From assembly GCF_000745775.1 (NCBI RefSeq), contig NZ_JQJY01000001.1, positions 62,001 through 126,000 of the forward strand: 64,000 nt of DNA. Reading direction: 5' to 3'. The position numbers were made by a program, and so were the translations under genes. This document shows, piece by piece, positions 33,032-42,435 of this stretch (its first letter is position 1; each line of letters begins with the position of its first letter). The notes under the pieces are model-generated. The model searched no databases. It saw only the letters and a program-made list of their open reading frames with translations, and was not told where the DNA came from. The DNA is from Flavobacterium sp. ASV13. GTDB lineage: Bacteria > Bacteroidota > Bacteroidia > Flavobacteriales > Flavobacteriaceae.

Positions 33032-33364
33032 TTAAGCCTTAGTTTTTTTAGCAATTAATAAAAATGCAATAAAAACAATATTCAAAACAGGAATAAAATT
33101 AAAAATAAGAAATGCAGGATTTGCATTTAAATCTCTCAATCTTCTAGCTGTAACGGCCTGCATCGGAACGAATGTAAATAAAACAATAAAACAGCTGTAG
33201 AAGAAATGCAAAATAGTTTCATTATTTAGATCAATCGTTTGATATAAATGCAAAGCAAACATCTGCATCAGAATTGTAAAAAATGCATAAATTCCATATT
33301 CAACTCTTCCTGATTTTTCTGAAAAGGAAGAATAAAAGAAAAGCATATTTCTAAAATATTTCAT
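33032..33364 (-). CDS. DUF805-like membrane protein
   Basis: A 110-residue protein with three membrane segments. FSEKSGRVEYGIYAFF near the start and TARRLRDLNANPAFLIFNFIPVLNIV are the DUF805 landmarks. Function unknown. It follows the symporter gene by seven bases on the same strand, so the two may share a transcript. Confidence 0.8.
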   Translation of the reverse strand: MKYFRNMLFFYSSFSEKSGRVEYGIYAFFTILMQMFALHLYQTIDLNNETILHFFYSCFIVLFTFVPMQAVTARRLRDLNANPAFLIFNFIPVLNIVFIAFLLIAKKTKA

Positions 33365-33371
33365 CTAGATT

Positions 33372-35108
33372 TTATTCCAAAATCACATTATCAGCATCTG
33401 GTTTGTCTCTGAAAAACAAAAACTGTAATACTAATGATAAAGCAACAGTAAGATTTGCTCCAATGAAATTCAGCCATAAATATCCCAGTTTTTCCTGACC
33501 ACTTGGATAAATATAAATCATGAAATAATAAATAACAAAAATCGTCAATTGGCTAATGATGGCACTAATAAACATCGACTTTGCCTGAACGCGTTTTAAA
33601 TAAAAACCTACAAGGAATATTCCTAAAACAGTTCCGTAAAAAATAGAACCAATAATATTTACAAGCTGAATCAAATTCTCAAACAAAGTTCCAACGCAAG
33701 CAAAAAGAATCGCTACAACTCCCCAAAACAGCGTGAAAAATTTAGTTGCCATCAAGAAATGTTTCTCTGATTTTTCACCTTTTACATTTCGTTTGTAAAT
33801 ATCAATTGCCGTTGTCGAAGCCAAAGCATTTAATCCAGAAGCGGTTGAAGACATGGCTGCCGAAATAATAACAGCAAGTAATAAACCAATAAGTCCTTTT
33901 GGCAAATAATGTAATATGAAATGGAAGAAAACGTAATCCTTGTCATTAGTTTCACTATTACTGTCAGCTCTTGAAATAATTTCTTTTGCTTTATCGCGTA
34001 AATCTTTTTCTTTGTTTGATAAAGCAACTAATTCTTTTCGTAAAATCGGATTGTCATAATCTTGATTCAGCTGATCGATATATAATAGGTTTATTACTTT
34101 TTTATCTTCAGAAAGTTTATCTAATTTCTTCTCCAGAGCATGATATTCTTCTTTAAAAGCCGATTTTTCAATTACAGTTTTATTATTCGGATTAAAGTTT
34201 AATGGAACTGGATTGAATTGGAAAAAAACAAAAACCATAACTCCGGTCAGTAAAATAAAAAACTGCATCGGAACTTTTAAAAGTCCGTTCATGATTAATC
34301 CCATCTGACTCTCCTTAACCGATTTTCCAGATAAATAACGACCAACTTGTGATTGATCTGTACCAAAATAAGAGAGTGCAAGGAAAAATCCACCGGTAAT
34401 TCCGCTCCAAAAAGTATATTTTTCTTCTGGATCAAAAGAGAAATTTACAATATTCATTTTGTCATTTGCGCCTGCAATGTGCATGGCACTTGTAAAAGTC
34501 ATATCGTTTGGCAAATAATGTAAAATCAGGAAAAAAGTAATAAACATACCTGAAATAATCACAAACATTTGTTGTTTCTGCGTTACGTTCACCGCTTTTG
34601 TTCCTCCGGAAAACGTATAAATAATTACCATTACACCAATTATGATATTCATTACGGTTAGATTCCATCCCAATAAGGCCGACAGAATAATTGCAGGAGC
34701 ATAAATTGTTAGTCCTGTTCCTAAACCTCTTTGAACTAAAAACAGAATAGCCGCAAGCGAACGTGTTTTTACATCAAATCGTTTTTCAAGAAATTCATAA
34801 GCGGTAAAAACTTTGTTTTTATGATAAAGCGGAATAAAAGTCACACAAATGACAATCATAGCGATTGGCAATCCAAAGTAAAACTGCACAAATCCCATTC
34901 CGTCATGATATGCTTGTCCAGGAGTTGACAGGAAAGTAATCGCACTTGCTTGAGTTGCCATTACTGAAAGTCCAACAGTGTACCACGGAGTTTCGTTGTT
35001 TCCTAAAATGAAATCTTCAACATTCTTGCTTCCTTTGGTTTTCCACGAACCATATCCAACAATGAATAAAAGTGTAACAATAAGTACGATCCAATCAAAT
35101 AGTTGCAT
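33372..35108 (-). CDS. Sodium:solute symporter (SSS family)
   Basis: A 578-residue protein with about 13 membrane segments. Family landmarks are GYGSWKTKGSKNVEDFILGN, SVMATQASAITFLSTPGQAYHDG, GGTKAVNVT and SAAMSSTASGLNALAST. It couples Na+ entry to uptake of a solute such as a sugar, sialic acid or amino acid; the substrate cannot be read from sequence. A hydrophilic insert of about 90 residues (about 300-390) lies between segments 8 and 9. A 35-residue membrane peptide gene lies three bases upstream, and a PIG-L deacetylase gene upstream of that. Confidence 0.9.
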   Translation of the reverse strand: MQLFDWIVLIVTLLFIVGYGSWKTKGSKNVEDFILGNNETPWYTVGLSVMATQASAITFLSTPGQAYHDGMGFVQFYFGLPIAMIVICVTFIPLYHKNKVFTAYEFLEKRFDVKTRSLAAILFLVQRGLGTGLTIYAPAIILSALLGWNLTVMNIIIGVMVIIYTFSGGTKAVNVTQKQQMFVIISGMFITFFLILHYLPNDMTFTSAMHIAGANDKMNIVNFSFDPEEKYTFWSGITGGFFLALSYFGTDQSQVGRYLSGKSVKESQMGLIMNGLLKVPMQFFILLTGVMVFVFFQFNPVPLNFNPNNKTVIEKSAFKEEYHALEKKLDKLSEDKKVINLLYIDQLNQDYDNPILRKELVALSNKEKDLRDKAKEIISRADSNSETNDKDYVFFHFILHYLPKGLIGLLLAVIISAAMSSTASGLNALASTTAIDIYKRNVKGEKSEKHFLMATKFFTLFWGVVAILFACVGTLFENLIQLVNIIGSIFYGTVLGIFLVGFYLKRVQAKSMFISAIISQLTIFVIYYFMIYIYPSGQEKLGYLWLNFIGANLTVALSLVLQFLFFRDKPDADNVILE

Positions 35109-35111
35109 AGG

Positions 35112-35219
35112 TTATGAGTATAATTGCATGATTAAGAGAAAAATAAGAATATAAATAGCATTAGCCACCAAAACATAGGTGTAGCTTTTTTTCCATTTTT
35201 TTGTTTTTTTGGCTTCCAT
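35112..35219 (-). CDS. Tiny single-pass membrane peptide before the symporter (35 aa)
   Basis: The ATG at 35219 gives MEAKKTKKWKKSYTYVLVAN, then ILIFLLIMQLYS: a basic N-terminus and one membrane helix. It ends three bases before the symporter start and begins 13 bases after the deacetylase stop. Position and layout suggest a small subunit or a coupling ORF, but no family is recognised. Confidence 0.6.
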   Translation of the reverse strand: MEAKKTKKWKKSYTYVLVANAIYILIFLLIMQLYS

Positions 35220-35231
35220 TTTACGAATGTA

Positions 35232-37763
35232 TTATTGCTTTAATTCTTGTTTAGGAGCTTCTATTGGCTGTTTCAGCGAAATGATATTAGATAACAATCG
35301 ATAAGCGCCGGCTACGCCTTCTGGCAATTCTCTAAAAAAGCTTAACCCAGTGTAAATATAGTATCCTTTTCCGTATGGCGCTACTAACAATGCACCATCT
35401 TTTGGAGATTCACCTTTGTCATGCGATGAAATAATAGGAGTGAAGGCAGCGTCGTATTGATCTGGGTAATATAAACCTTGTTCCTGAGTCCAGCCTTGAA
35501 AATCTTTTTCAGTGATTTTATTCGGAATATTCAAGACCGGGTGATTTGGTGCTAAAAATGTGATTTTAGCATTTTCCTCGGTTACGCGATCATTTGAAAC
35601 TTTTAACGGATACGGCGCAATTTGGTCGGTTACCATTTTGCCATATGTATTGTATTGTACAATCATGTTTTTACCGTTTTTTACAAAATCAAAAAGTATT
35701 TTTTGTTTATGTGCCAAAGCATTTACAGTATTGTAAGCGCGAATTCCCGTAATAACGGTACTGAAAGAATCTAAACGTTCTGGTGTAATTTCTTCTGGTT
35801 TCAGAATCGTAACTTTGTATCCCATTTGTGCTAAACTTTCTGGAACTTCGTCTCCGGCGCCCATAATATAAGCAATAGCATCACCAGAAGTTTTTAAGTC
35901 AATTCGTATGCATTTTGATTCAGCTGATTTTAAAACCATTTGTTTCGTAATATGACTGTAATCAATAATCGTTTCATCTTTGTCAAAACGTTTGTTGTCA
36001 GTGATCGCAACGGCTTTTGCAACAGCTTCTTCTGGATTTACAGGAGGCGTAACTTCAAAATAAAAAGTTTGTTCACTTCCTTTTTTATCTAATGAAAACG
36101 GAATCTGTTTTGGTGAAATTACCCAGCTTTTTGGCAATTCTAATTGAAGATTTCCTTTTATTCCGTTTTTTCCGGCACGAACTTTTACCGGAATCATTTT
36201 GCTTTTGGTATCTTTAAAAATCAACACTTTTTCAAGAATTGAAGTCGTAACTTCAGGTACGATATCTAGGAAATTATACATTTCGCCTTTAACGCCGTCA
36301 TTATATTTGTAAACAACAGTACGCTCAAAAGGAATTTCAACGCCATTTATTTTTACGTTAAAAACAACTTTCACTTCTCTGATAATATCTGGAATTCCAA
36401 TGTTTTCTTGGTTTGAAACGGTGTACATTCCAACAGTCGCTTTTTCTTTTAGCCAATATGGTTGTGTATATTCAATAGTTTCAGGAAGTTGTAATTGAAG
36501 GCTGATTTTTTGATCATTGTTATTCTTCAAAATACTATTCTGAGCCGTTGTTTTATTGTCTGGCAATGTTGTTACACTAACTAATTGCATTTCAACAGCA
36601 CATCTGTTAATAGCTTCAAGGTTTAATTTAATGGTGCTTCCAGGAGTAGCTTCCTGTTCAGTGGCAACTGCTTCCAGATATAAACCTGAGCAAGATGCTA
36701 TAATGTTTTTAATTGCATTGGCTTTTAAAGGTTTCCAATGATCGTCTTCTAAAGCTTCAATCATTGTGTATGCTTTTATCAAATCAGGAATACTTGCCGA
36801 CGGATTGCTGAAATCATATTTTGAAATGATTTTAGAAATTAATTCGCCAATTGGTTTTCCATTTTTAACTCGGTTCCAAGAAGTATCGATTCCATCAAAT
36901 AAATTGTCTCTTTCTTTTGGAGTTTCGCCATTAATAAGTTCAAGATATTCCGTTTCTTCACCACGTGCGCCTGTACTTCCAAAACCTTGTGATTGATGAC
37001 GGCTTCGGCTTAAAGCAGCAATTTCTTGATTCGATTTTCCGATTCCGGTATAATAAACTCCTGTTTCTAGTTTAGTGAATTTTGATTTATTGGCAGCATC
37101 AAATTTTTCCTGGCTTCCATAAAACCACCAAGACGGATTAAAAAACTGACGTTTTACCTGCCAAGGCGTTACAAATTTTAATTGTTCCGGATATATTTTT
37201 GGATCATTTGTCAATTTATAACTTTCAACACTCAGCATTGCTGATGACGTATGATGTCCATGTGTCGTTCCTGGTGAACGATGATCAAAACGGTTTATGA
37301 TTACGTCTGGTCGAAATTTTCTGATAGTCCAAACTACATCTGCAAGAACTTTGTCTTTATCCCAGATTTCTAAAGTTTCGCTTGGATTTTTTGAAAAACC
37401 AAAATCATTCGCACGAGAAAAAAACTGTTCGCCACCGTCAATTTTTCGGGCTTCTATTAATTCCTGCGTTCTGATCACACCCAACAATTCACGCAATTGC
37501 GGGCCAATTAAATTTTGACCACCGTCACCCCGTGTCAAAGACAAATATCCAGTTCTTGCATTCATTTCGTTTGCCATATAAGAAATCAAACGAGTGTTTT
37601 CGTCATCCGGATGTGCGGCAACATATAAGACCGAACCTAAAAAATTTAATTTCTTGATTTGATTATAAATTTCTACAGAACTCGGTTTTTGTGGCTGTTG
37701 TGCAAAAGAAATTGAAATCCCGGTTAAAAAAAATGAAAGAATTAGTAAATGAATTTTTCGCAT
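35232..37763 (-). CDS. PIG-L family deacetylase-like protein
   Basis: An 843-residue secreted protein with a signal peptide ending SFAQQ. The LmbE/PIG-L domain starts with VLYVAAHPDDENTRLISY (zinc ligands His51 and Asp54; Asp53 catalytic), and THGHHTSS gives the later zinc His. The C-terminal 450 residues hold beta-sandwich-like regions and a ThuA/GATase-like end (VITGIRAYNTVNAL). Members remove N-acetyl groups from sugars. It lies upstream of the membrane peptide and Na+/solute symporter in one run, so it may make the solute that is imported. Confidence 0.88.
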   Translation of the reverse strand: MRKIHLLILSFFLTGISISFAQQPQKPSSVEIYNQIKKLNFLGSVLYVAAHPDDENTRLISYMANEMNARTGYLSLTRGDGGQNLIGPQLRELLGVIRTQELIEARKIDGGEQFFSRANDFGFSKNPSETLEIWDKDKVLADVVWTIRKFRPDVIINRFDHRSPGTTHGHHTSSAMLSVESYKLTNDPKIYPEQLKFVTPWQVKRQFFNPSWWFYGSQEKFDAANKSKFTKLETGVYYTGIGKSNQEIAALSRSRHQSQGFGSTGARGEETEYLELINGETPKERDNLFDGIDTSWNRVKNGKPIGELISKIISKYDFSNPSASIPDLIKAYTMIEALEDDHWKPLKANAIKNIIASCSGLYLEAVATEQEATPGSTIKLNLEAINRCAVEMQLVSVTTLPDNKTTAQNSILKNNNDQKISLQLQLPETIEYTQPYWLKEKATVGMYTVSNQENIGIPDIIREVKVVFNVKINGVEIPFERTVVYKYNDGVKGEMYNFLDIVPEVTTSILEKVLIFKDTKSKMIPVKVRAGKNGIKGNLQLELPKSWVISPKQIPFSLDKKGSEQTFYFEVTPPVNPEEAVAKAVAITDNKRFDKDETIIDYSHITKQMVLKSAESKCIRIDLKTSGDAIAYIMGAGDEVPESLAQMGYKVTILKPEEITPERLDSFSTVITGIRAYNTVNALAHKQKILFDFVKNGKNMIVQYNTYGKMVTDQIAPYPLKVSNDRVTEENAKITFLAPNHPVLNIPNKITEKDFQGWTQEQGLYYPDQYDAAFTPIISSHDKGESPKDGALLVAPYGKGYYIYTGLSFFRELPEGVAGAYRLLSNIISLKQPIEAPKQELKQ

Positions 37764-37876
37764 AGCGTGGTTTGATGTTTTTGAAAGTGCTTCAAAAATA
37801 GTAATTATATTTTTGAAGACTATTTAAATGAATTGTTAATGTTTGGTTATTGATTTCCTTTTTTAAGAAAAACTAC

Positions 37877-37925
37877 TCCACAAAAAAAATGCCATCAGAT
37901 TGTCTCCGACAGCATTTTTTTTTTT
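37877..37925 (-). terminator. Terminator of the LVIVD lipoprotein gene
   Basis: AAAAAATGC and GCATTTTTT arms around an inner imperfect stem, followed by a long T/A run, about 55 bases past the stop. Confidence 0.65.
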
Positions 37926-37979
37926 AAAGAATTGATTTAATAAATTAAATCAGGTGGTATTTCTTAGGATTACAGAAAA

Positions 37980-39608
37980 TTATTTCAATTTGTTTTCTGT
38001 GTCTTTGTACGTTCCAGTAATGGTAACGCCACTATTTTTAGTCACTTTTCCGTAAATCGTAATCGACGAATTGTTTCCAATAAAATTAATTTTTGCACCG
38101 CTGTTCAATCTTAGGTCGCTCCAGATTACTACAGAACCTTCAATTTGCAATAAAGCATTGCTGTTGATAATAAGTTCTGTTGGGTTTGATTGCTGGTATT
38201 TTCCTTGTGCCAAAGTTCCAGTCATATTAAAAGTCCCTCCGCTGTTTAAAATCAAAGTATTTTGAACAGAAATTGATCCACAGTGTGTTAACACACCGCC
38301 AGAATTTACAATTATAGAATTGATACCTGTTGAACCATTATATGATTTTACTTCGTTTGAATTCAAAATCAAATCTTTACCTTGATTATAAACTCCGTAA
38401 GAAGAACAATTTGCGAAAGTTGCATTTGGTTTTTCCATCTTAATGATTTTCAAACCGCCTTTTCCACTAGCAACATAAATATAGTCTCCGCTAGATTTTA
38501 CATAATTAGATGAACCTGTAATTCCAACAGTTCCAACTAAACTATATGGAGTTCCAGATTTGTAAACATTTAATCCTGCAGCACCGTTTGCAACAAAAGC
38601 ATATCCGTCGTTTACAGAAACCGCATTAGTAACATTATCGCCTCCAGCAGAAGCCAAACCAATTGTTTGCAATTTTGATCCGCTGTTTATGTCGTAAATT
38701 CCTAAACCATTATATCCTTCAGAAACTAATAGTTTTGTTCCGTCAAAATCGATTGTTCTTTTTGCAGCGCTAACATCAGTGCTTGTTGCAAAAGATTTTT
38801 GAAGCGCAAGAGTTGATTCACTATAAATATTTACACCTTTCTTTCCGCTTAAAGTTACAATTTTGTCGCCAGTAAGAGCTACAGTACGTAAATCTTCTAC
38901 AGCTACTTTTGAAGTTACTGCTTTTGTAGAATTGTTAATTTTAAACAAACTTCCTGTATCACCAGTTACTGCAAAATAAGATGTTGAGTTAGCAGCAACA
39001 TCAGTTGTAGCATGGCTTTCAAGTTTTGTTACTGTATATTTATCTGTAAGCATTCCAGAGCTTAATTGCATATTGATTACAATTGCAGGATTTGTCAAAG
39101 TTGCATCTTTGTCAATATCTTTTGCTCCGGCAATAATTAAATTTCCGTTTGAGTAAGTAAGAGAAGTAATATCTGTATTAGCAATTAATGCAGATGTAAG
39201 CAATTTTGGCTTGTAAGGATCTGTAACATCAATAACATCAATCGCTCCAGAATAAGCTTCACCCATCATTGTATAGGCTACATAAGCATAATTTCCATTT
39301 ACAGCAACATGATTTGCTTGCAAAGTTCTACCATTACTATCTGTTGGAGGATTAATTTCTGCAATTTGAACCATTGGCAAATCTGTTGTTGACTGAGTTG
39401 CTAGTCCTTTTGCAGTTGAAGTGTTAGTAATTGAGATAACTCCAGAATTAGTGTAATCAAGTCTTTGATTCAAAGAAGTGGCATCAGAAGTAATTGTAAT
39501 GCCATTTCCAGAAGATTGATTACTAGAATTGTCATCATTGTTGTCACACGAAATAAAAAGTGACATAGTTAAAAAGGCGAATAGATAGAAATTATTTCTC
39601 ACAAACAA
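37980..39608 (-). CDS. Lipoprotein with LVIVD-type beta-propeller and C-terminal beta-helix
   Basis: A 542-residue lipoprotein; the lipobox is LFISC with Cys21. Residues about 85-390 contain repeats such as YAYVAYTMMG ... GAIDVIDVTDPYKPKLL and YIYVASGKGGLKIIKM, the LVIVD pattern of a propeller. The last 130 residues show short beta-strand repeats (LILNSNEVKSYNGST, LILNSGGTFNM, LRLNSGAKINF) like a beta-helix. Surface display is likely; ligand unknown. Confidence 0.82.
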   Translation of the reverse strand: MFVRNNFYLFAFLTMSLFISCDNNDDNSSNQSSGNGITITSDATSLNQRLDYTNSGVISITNTSTAKGLATQSTTDLPMVQIAEINPPTDSNGRTLQANHVAVNGNYAYVAYTMMGEAYSGAIDVIDVTDPYKPKLLTSALIANTDITSLTYSNGNLIIAGAKDIDKDATLTNPAIVINMQLSSGMLTDKYTVTKLESHATTDVAANSTSYFAVTGDTGSLFKINNSTKAVTSKVAVEDLRTVALTGDKIVTLSGKKGVNIYSESTLALQKSFATSTDVSAAKRTIDFDGTKLLVSEGYNGLGIYDINSGSKLQTIGLASAGGDNVTNAVSVNDGYAFVANGAAGLNVYKSGTPYSLVGTVGITGSSNYVKSSGDYIYVASGKGGLKIIKMEKPNATFANCSSYGVYNQGKDLILNSNEVKSYNGSTGINSIIVNSGGVLTHCGSISVQNTLILNSGGTFNMTGTLAQGKYQQSNPTELIINSNALLQIEGSVVIWSDLRLNSGAKINFIGNNSSITIYGKVTKNSGVTITGTYKDTENKLK

Positions 39609-39746
39609 CTGAAATTTAAAATATTGTGCAAATATAAGTTACAATTATAATAGAATAAGACAATTGTTATAAATATAATTGATTCTTGTATTATTTTTAA
39701 ACATTACGTAATAAATTAACAAATTCAGATTCTACAATACATGCAT

Positions 39747-39780
39747 AAAAAAAGAGTATCAATATTTTTGATACTCTTTT
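39747..39780 (-). terminator. Terminator of the His-rich protein gene
   Basis: AAAAGAGTATC and GATACTCTTTT arms around a nine-base loop, about 25 bases past the stop. Confidence 0.85.
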
Positions 39781-39805
39781 GTGTTGAAAATTAGATATTT
39801 AGTAA

Positions 39806-40324
39806 TTATCTTCTTCCATGTCCGCGATGATCGTCGTGGTCATCATGGTCGTGACGATCATGTTTGTCATGGTGTTTGTCGTAATGTTTGTCATAATGTT
39901 TGTAATCTCTGTGATCATGACGGTCATTATATCCATAAACCGGTCTTGGTTTGTATGGTCTTTGAGGCGCTCCATGATACCCTCTGTAATATTTCACTCT
40001 ATGACGATCAAAATAGGTATATGGAGTTCTTCCGTGGTAATCAGTTAAAACTACTTTATAACCTCCGTATAAATCATAATTTCTGTATTGTCTTGGCAAA
40101 TAAGTGGTTCTAACCCATCTTCCGCCTCCAAAATAAATAAACTGTGAAGCTCGAACATCATAATAAGCTTCAATGTCTGGTAAATAATAATATTCCATTT
40201 CAGAATATCCTGCAGGTCCCCAAGCTGGTGGTGTACCTATATTTACATTAATTGATACTTGGGCTTGCGTGGCATTTGCAACCAAAAGAAATAATCCGGC
40301 GATTGCTATTTTTAACGTTTTCAT
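39806..40324 (-). CDS. Secreted protein with His/Asp-rich tail
   Basis: A 172-residue protein with a signal peptide ending ATQAQ. The middle is Tyr-rich (YLPDIEAYYDVRASQFIYFG). The last 45 residues are almost all His, Asp, Lys and Arg with repeated HYDKH and HDDH units, ending in Arg-Arg. A tail like this can bind divalent metals such as Zn, Ni or Cu. Other Bacteroidota encode similar short secreted proteins; function unknown. The complementary plus-strand frames at this place are artefacts of the His codon repeat. Confidence 0.8.
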   Translation of the reverse strand: MKTLKIAIAGLFLLVANATQAQVSINVNIGTPPAWGPAGYSEMEYYYLPDIEAYYDVRASQFIYFGGGRWVRTTYLPRQYRNYDLYGGYKVVLTDYHGRTPYTYFDRHRVKYYRGYHGAPQRPYKPRPVYGYNDRHDHRDYKHYDKHYDKHHDKHDRHDHDDHDDHRGHGRR

Positions 40325-40518
40325 TTTTTCTAAAGTTTTAATGTTACTCTTGCTTAGTAATATTCATATACTGTGCCAAAAATAAAAACCTAATGTATTT
40401 CGTCGGATAAAATTAGCAGTTTAACGAGTGTGAAAGCGCTAAATATATGGTAATAGTTTGATTTTCAAAATGTTTTGTAAGCTTTAAAAAAAGATAAAAA
40501 ATAGTAAAAAAAATCTTT

Positions 40519-42351
40519 TTATTTATAATCAACAATTCTTGGTTTTGACAGCTCAAAATTCATTAATCCAAAATCTGTTGTTTCAAAAGTATTGGTTTTG
40601 AAAACATTATCTCCTTCAAATGGAATAGTAGGGTAGTATGACAAGGATAATTGAAATGAACTGAATACTAGATAATCATTACTCACTATTACGCCGAGCG
40701 TAAATTTTGAATACGCTTTGTTTCTTCCCATCACATTATTCGGACTTCCTAAAACGGCTATTGAATAATTGAAAAATGGATTTAAACGAAAACCCAAAAG
40801 CGCATTTGGCGAATAGGTTTGCGTCTGTAATGATAAAATCATTTTGTTGGTTCCGTAAATGGCGCTGTTGAAACCCGCCAAACCATTATCTTCATTTATA
40901 TTCAATTTATCTCCAATAATGTCTTCACGGTTGATGCCAATTACCATTTTTGGATTCACAAATTGTCTTAATTTCCAAGTTCCAATGCTGTAAAGCTTTG
41001 TGAAATAATTAGTTTCTACTGAAAATGCTGTTTCATAGGTCTTTGAATCATGAAAAAAGGTTCCGCCTTCAAAATTAGCACTCAAAAATCCTAACCTATA
41101 ATAATTACCAAATGAAAACTGACCGCCCACATAAGGCCTCCACATTTGATTTTTATATTGATAGCCTAAAGTAACGCCATAAATTCGGCCAATAGGAACG
41201 TCTTCGGTCTGCCCATTTCTAAAAATATAATTATCTTTAATAAATTTACGGGTATTGATTCCAATTCCTGATAAAATAAGTTTTTGATCGGAATAGAAAT
41301 GAGTTGGATCGTATAAATCTGTTGGCGTTTCGCTATAATTTACATTCAGAAATCGGCCTGAAACAATTAAATTGGTAATTCCTTTATCTTCGTCTTCAAA
41401 AACTTTAGAAGCTTTTCCTGCCCAAAAATCCTGAAAATTATATTTGAAAGGCTGATAAGCATAAGACATATCGGGAGCCTGCAAAGTATCTTTCCTGAAG
41501 TTCTGCCCAACATAAATTCCGCCAGCCCATTTGGTTAAAGGTGAATAAAACAATCGTTCAATATTGATACTTTTGGTGTAATTATTATCGAGATCCATTT
41601 TGTAATTCAACGTGGTTCCGATGTAAGTATTTTTAATATTTGGAACCGTATAAGTTACATCATTACCATTTGCGCCATCACTAAAACGATTGGTAAAACG
41701 ATATTCGAGCTGCTGGCCAGATCCAAAGAAATCTTTTTCTTTAAATCCAACAGAAACCTGATTACTGGAAATTGAAAATCGCGGAATAGTACTCCAGGAA
41801 TCCAAAACTCTGATAGTAACATCGACAGAATCTGATGCCACGCCGGCTAATTGATGTGTGATTCGAACTGCTGTTACGTATTTTTGAGATCGAATTAAAC
41901 GCTCGGTTTCTTGTACTTTATAACTGTCATAAACACTATTTCTTTTGAATAAAAGTAAATTGTAAATGGCGATTTTTTTGGTTTTTAAATGAAGTCGGTT
42001 TCCTGTTCGTTCTCCCCAATTTTTTGGCGTTTGCGTTGTATCTACAACAGAATGTCCAAATGGATCTAACGTAACGATGTTTATTTTCCGAATGATTTTG
42101 CCATCATAATTTGATGTGTCGGTCGGTATTAGGAGTTCTTCTTTCTTTTTTGGTTTATTAGTTCTAAAAAAGAGTTTGTGCATGGCTTTCGTGAAATTAT
42201 TTTTTTTTGAATAATTTCGGATTTTGTCATAAACCTGAGTTGAATCTTTTTTTACTGTAGGATCTTTTTTTGTTTTATCTGATTGTCCATGAATGCTTTG
42301 TAAACAAAAGCAAAACAAAATAAAAACGACTATTTTTTTGTTTAGAAACAT
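40519..42351 (-). CDS. BamA/TamA-like outer-membrane beta-barrel protein
   Basis: A 610-residue protein with a signal peptide ending IHGQ. After a linker, one POTRA-like segment lies around 85-185 (IIRKINIVTLDPFGHSV ... VTAVRITHQLAGVASDSVDVTIRVLDSWS). The remainder is a barrel with many alternating aromatic strands (GFKEKDFFGSGQQLEYRFTNRF). Fewer POTRAs than BamA suggest a TamA-like or patatin-type assembly relative. Stand-alone gene. Confidence 0.78.
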   Translation of the reverse strand: MFLNKKIVVFILFCFCLQSIHGQSDKTKKDPTVKKDSTQVYDKIRNYSKKNNFTKAMHKLFFRTNKPKKKEELLIPTDTSNYDGKIIRKINIVTLDPFGHSVVDTTQTPKNWGERTGNRLHLKTKKIAIYNLLLFKRNSVYDSYKVQETERLIRSQKYVTAVRITHQLAGVASDSVDVTIRVLDSWSTIPRFSISSNQVSVGFKEKDFFGSGQQLEYRFTNRFSDGANGNDVTYTVPNIKNTYIGTTLNYKMDLDNNYTKSINIERLFYSPLTKWAGGIYVGQNFRKDTLQAPDMSYAYQPFKYNFQDFWAGKASKVFEDEDKGITNLIVSGRFLNVNYSETPTDLYDPTHFYSDQKLILSGIGINTRKFIKDNYIFRNGQTEDVPIGRIYGVTLGYQYKNQMWRPYVGGQFSFGNYYRLGFLSANFEGGTFFHDSKTYETAFSVETNYFTKLYSIGTWKLRQFVNPKMVIGINREDIIGDKLNINEDNGLAGFNSAIYGTNKMILSLQTQTYSPNALLGFRLNPFFNYSIAVLGSPNNVMGRNKAYSKFTLGVIVSNDYLVFSSFQLSLSYYPTIPFEGDNVFKTNTFETTDFGLMNFELSKPRIVDYK

Positions 42352-42435
42352 TCAGATTCTTTTCTCTTATTTAAACACGATTTACAATATGAATATAGAC
42401 TAAATATCAGTGCTATTTTTAAAATTAACTGTTTT

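Noticed and set aside
39781..40113. Plus-strand ORFs rich in His, Val and Met opposite the His-rich gene
   Set aside because: They are the antisense of His/Asp codon repeats; the minus-strand frame has a signal peptide and a terminator.
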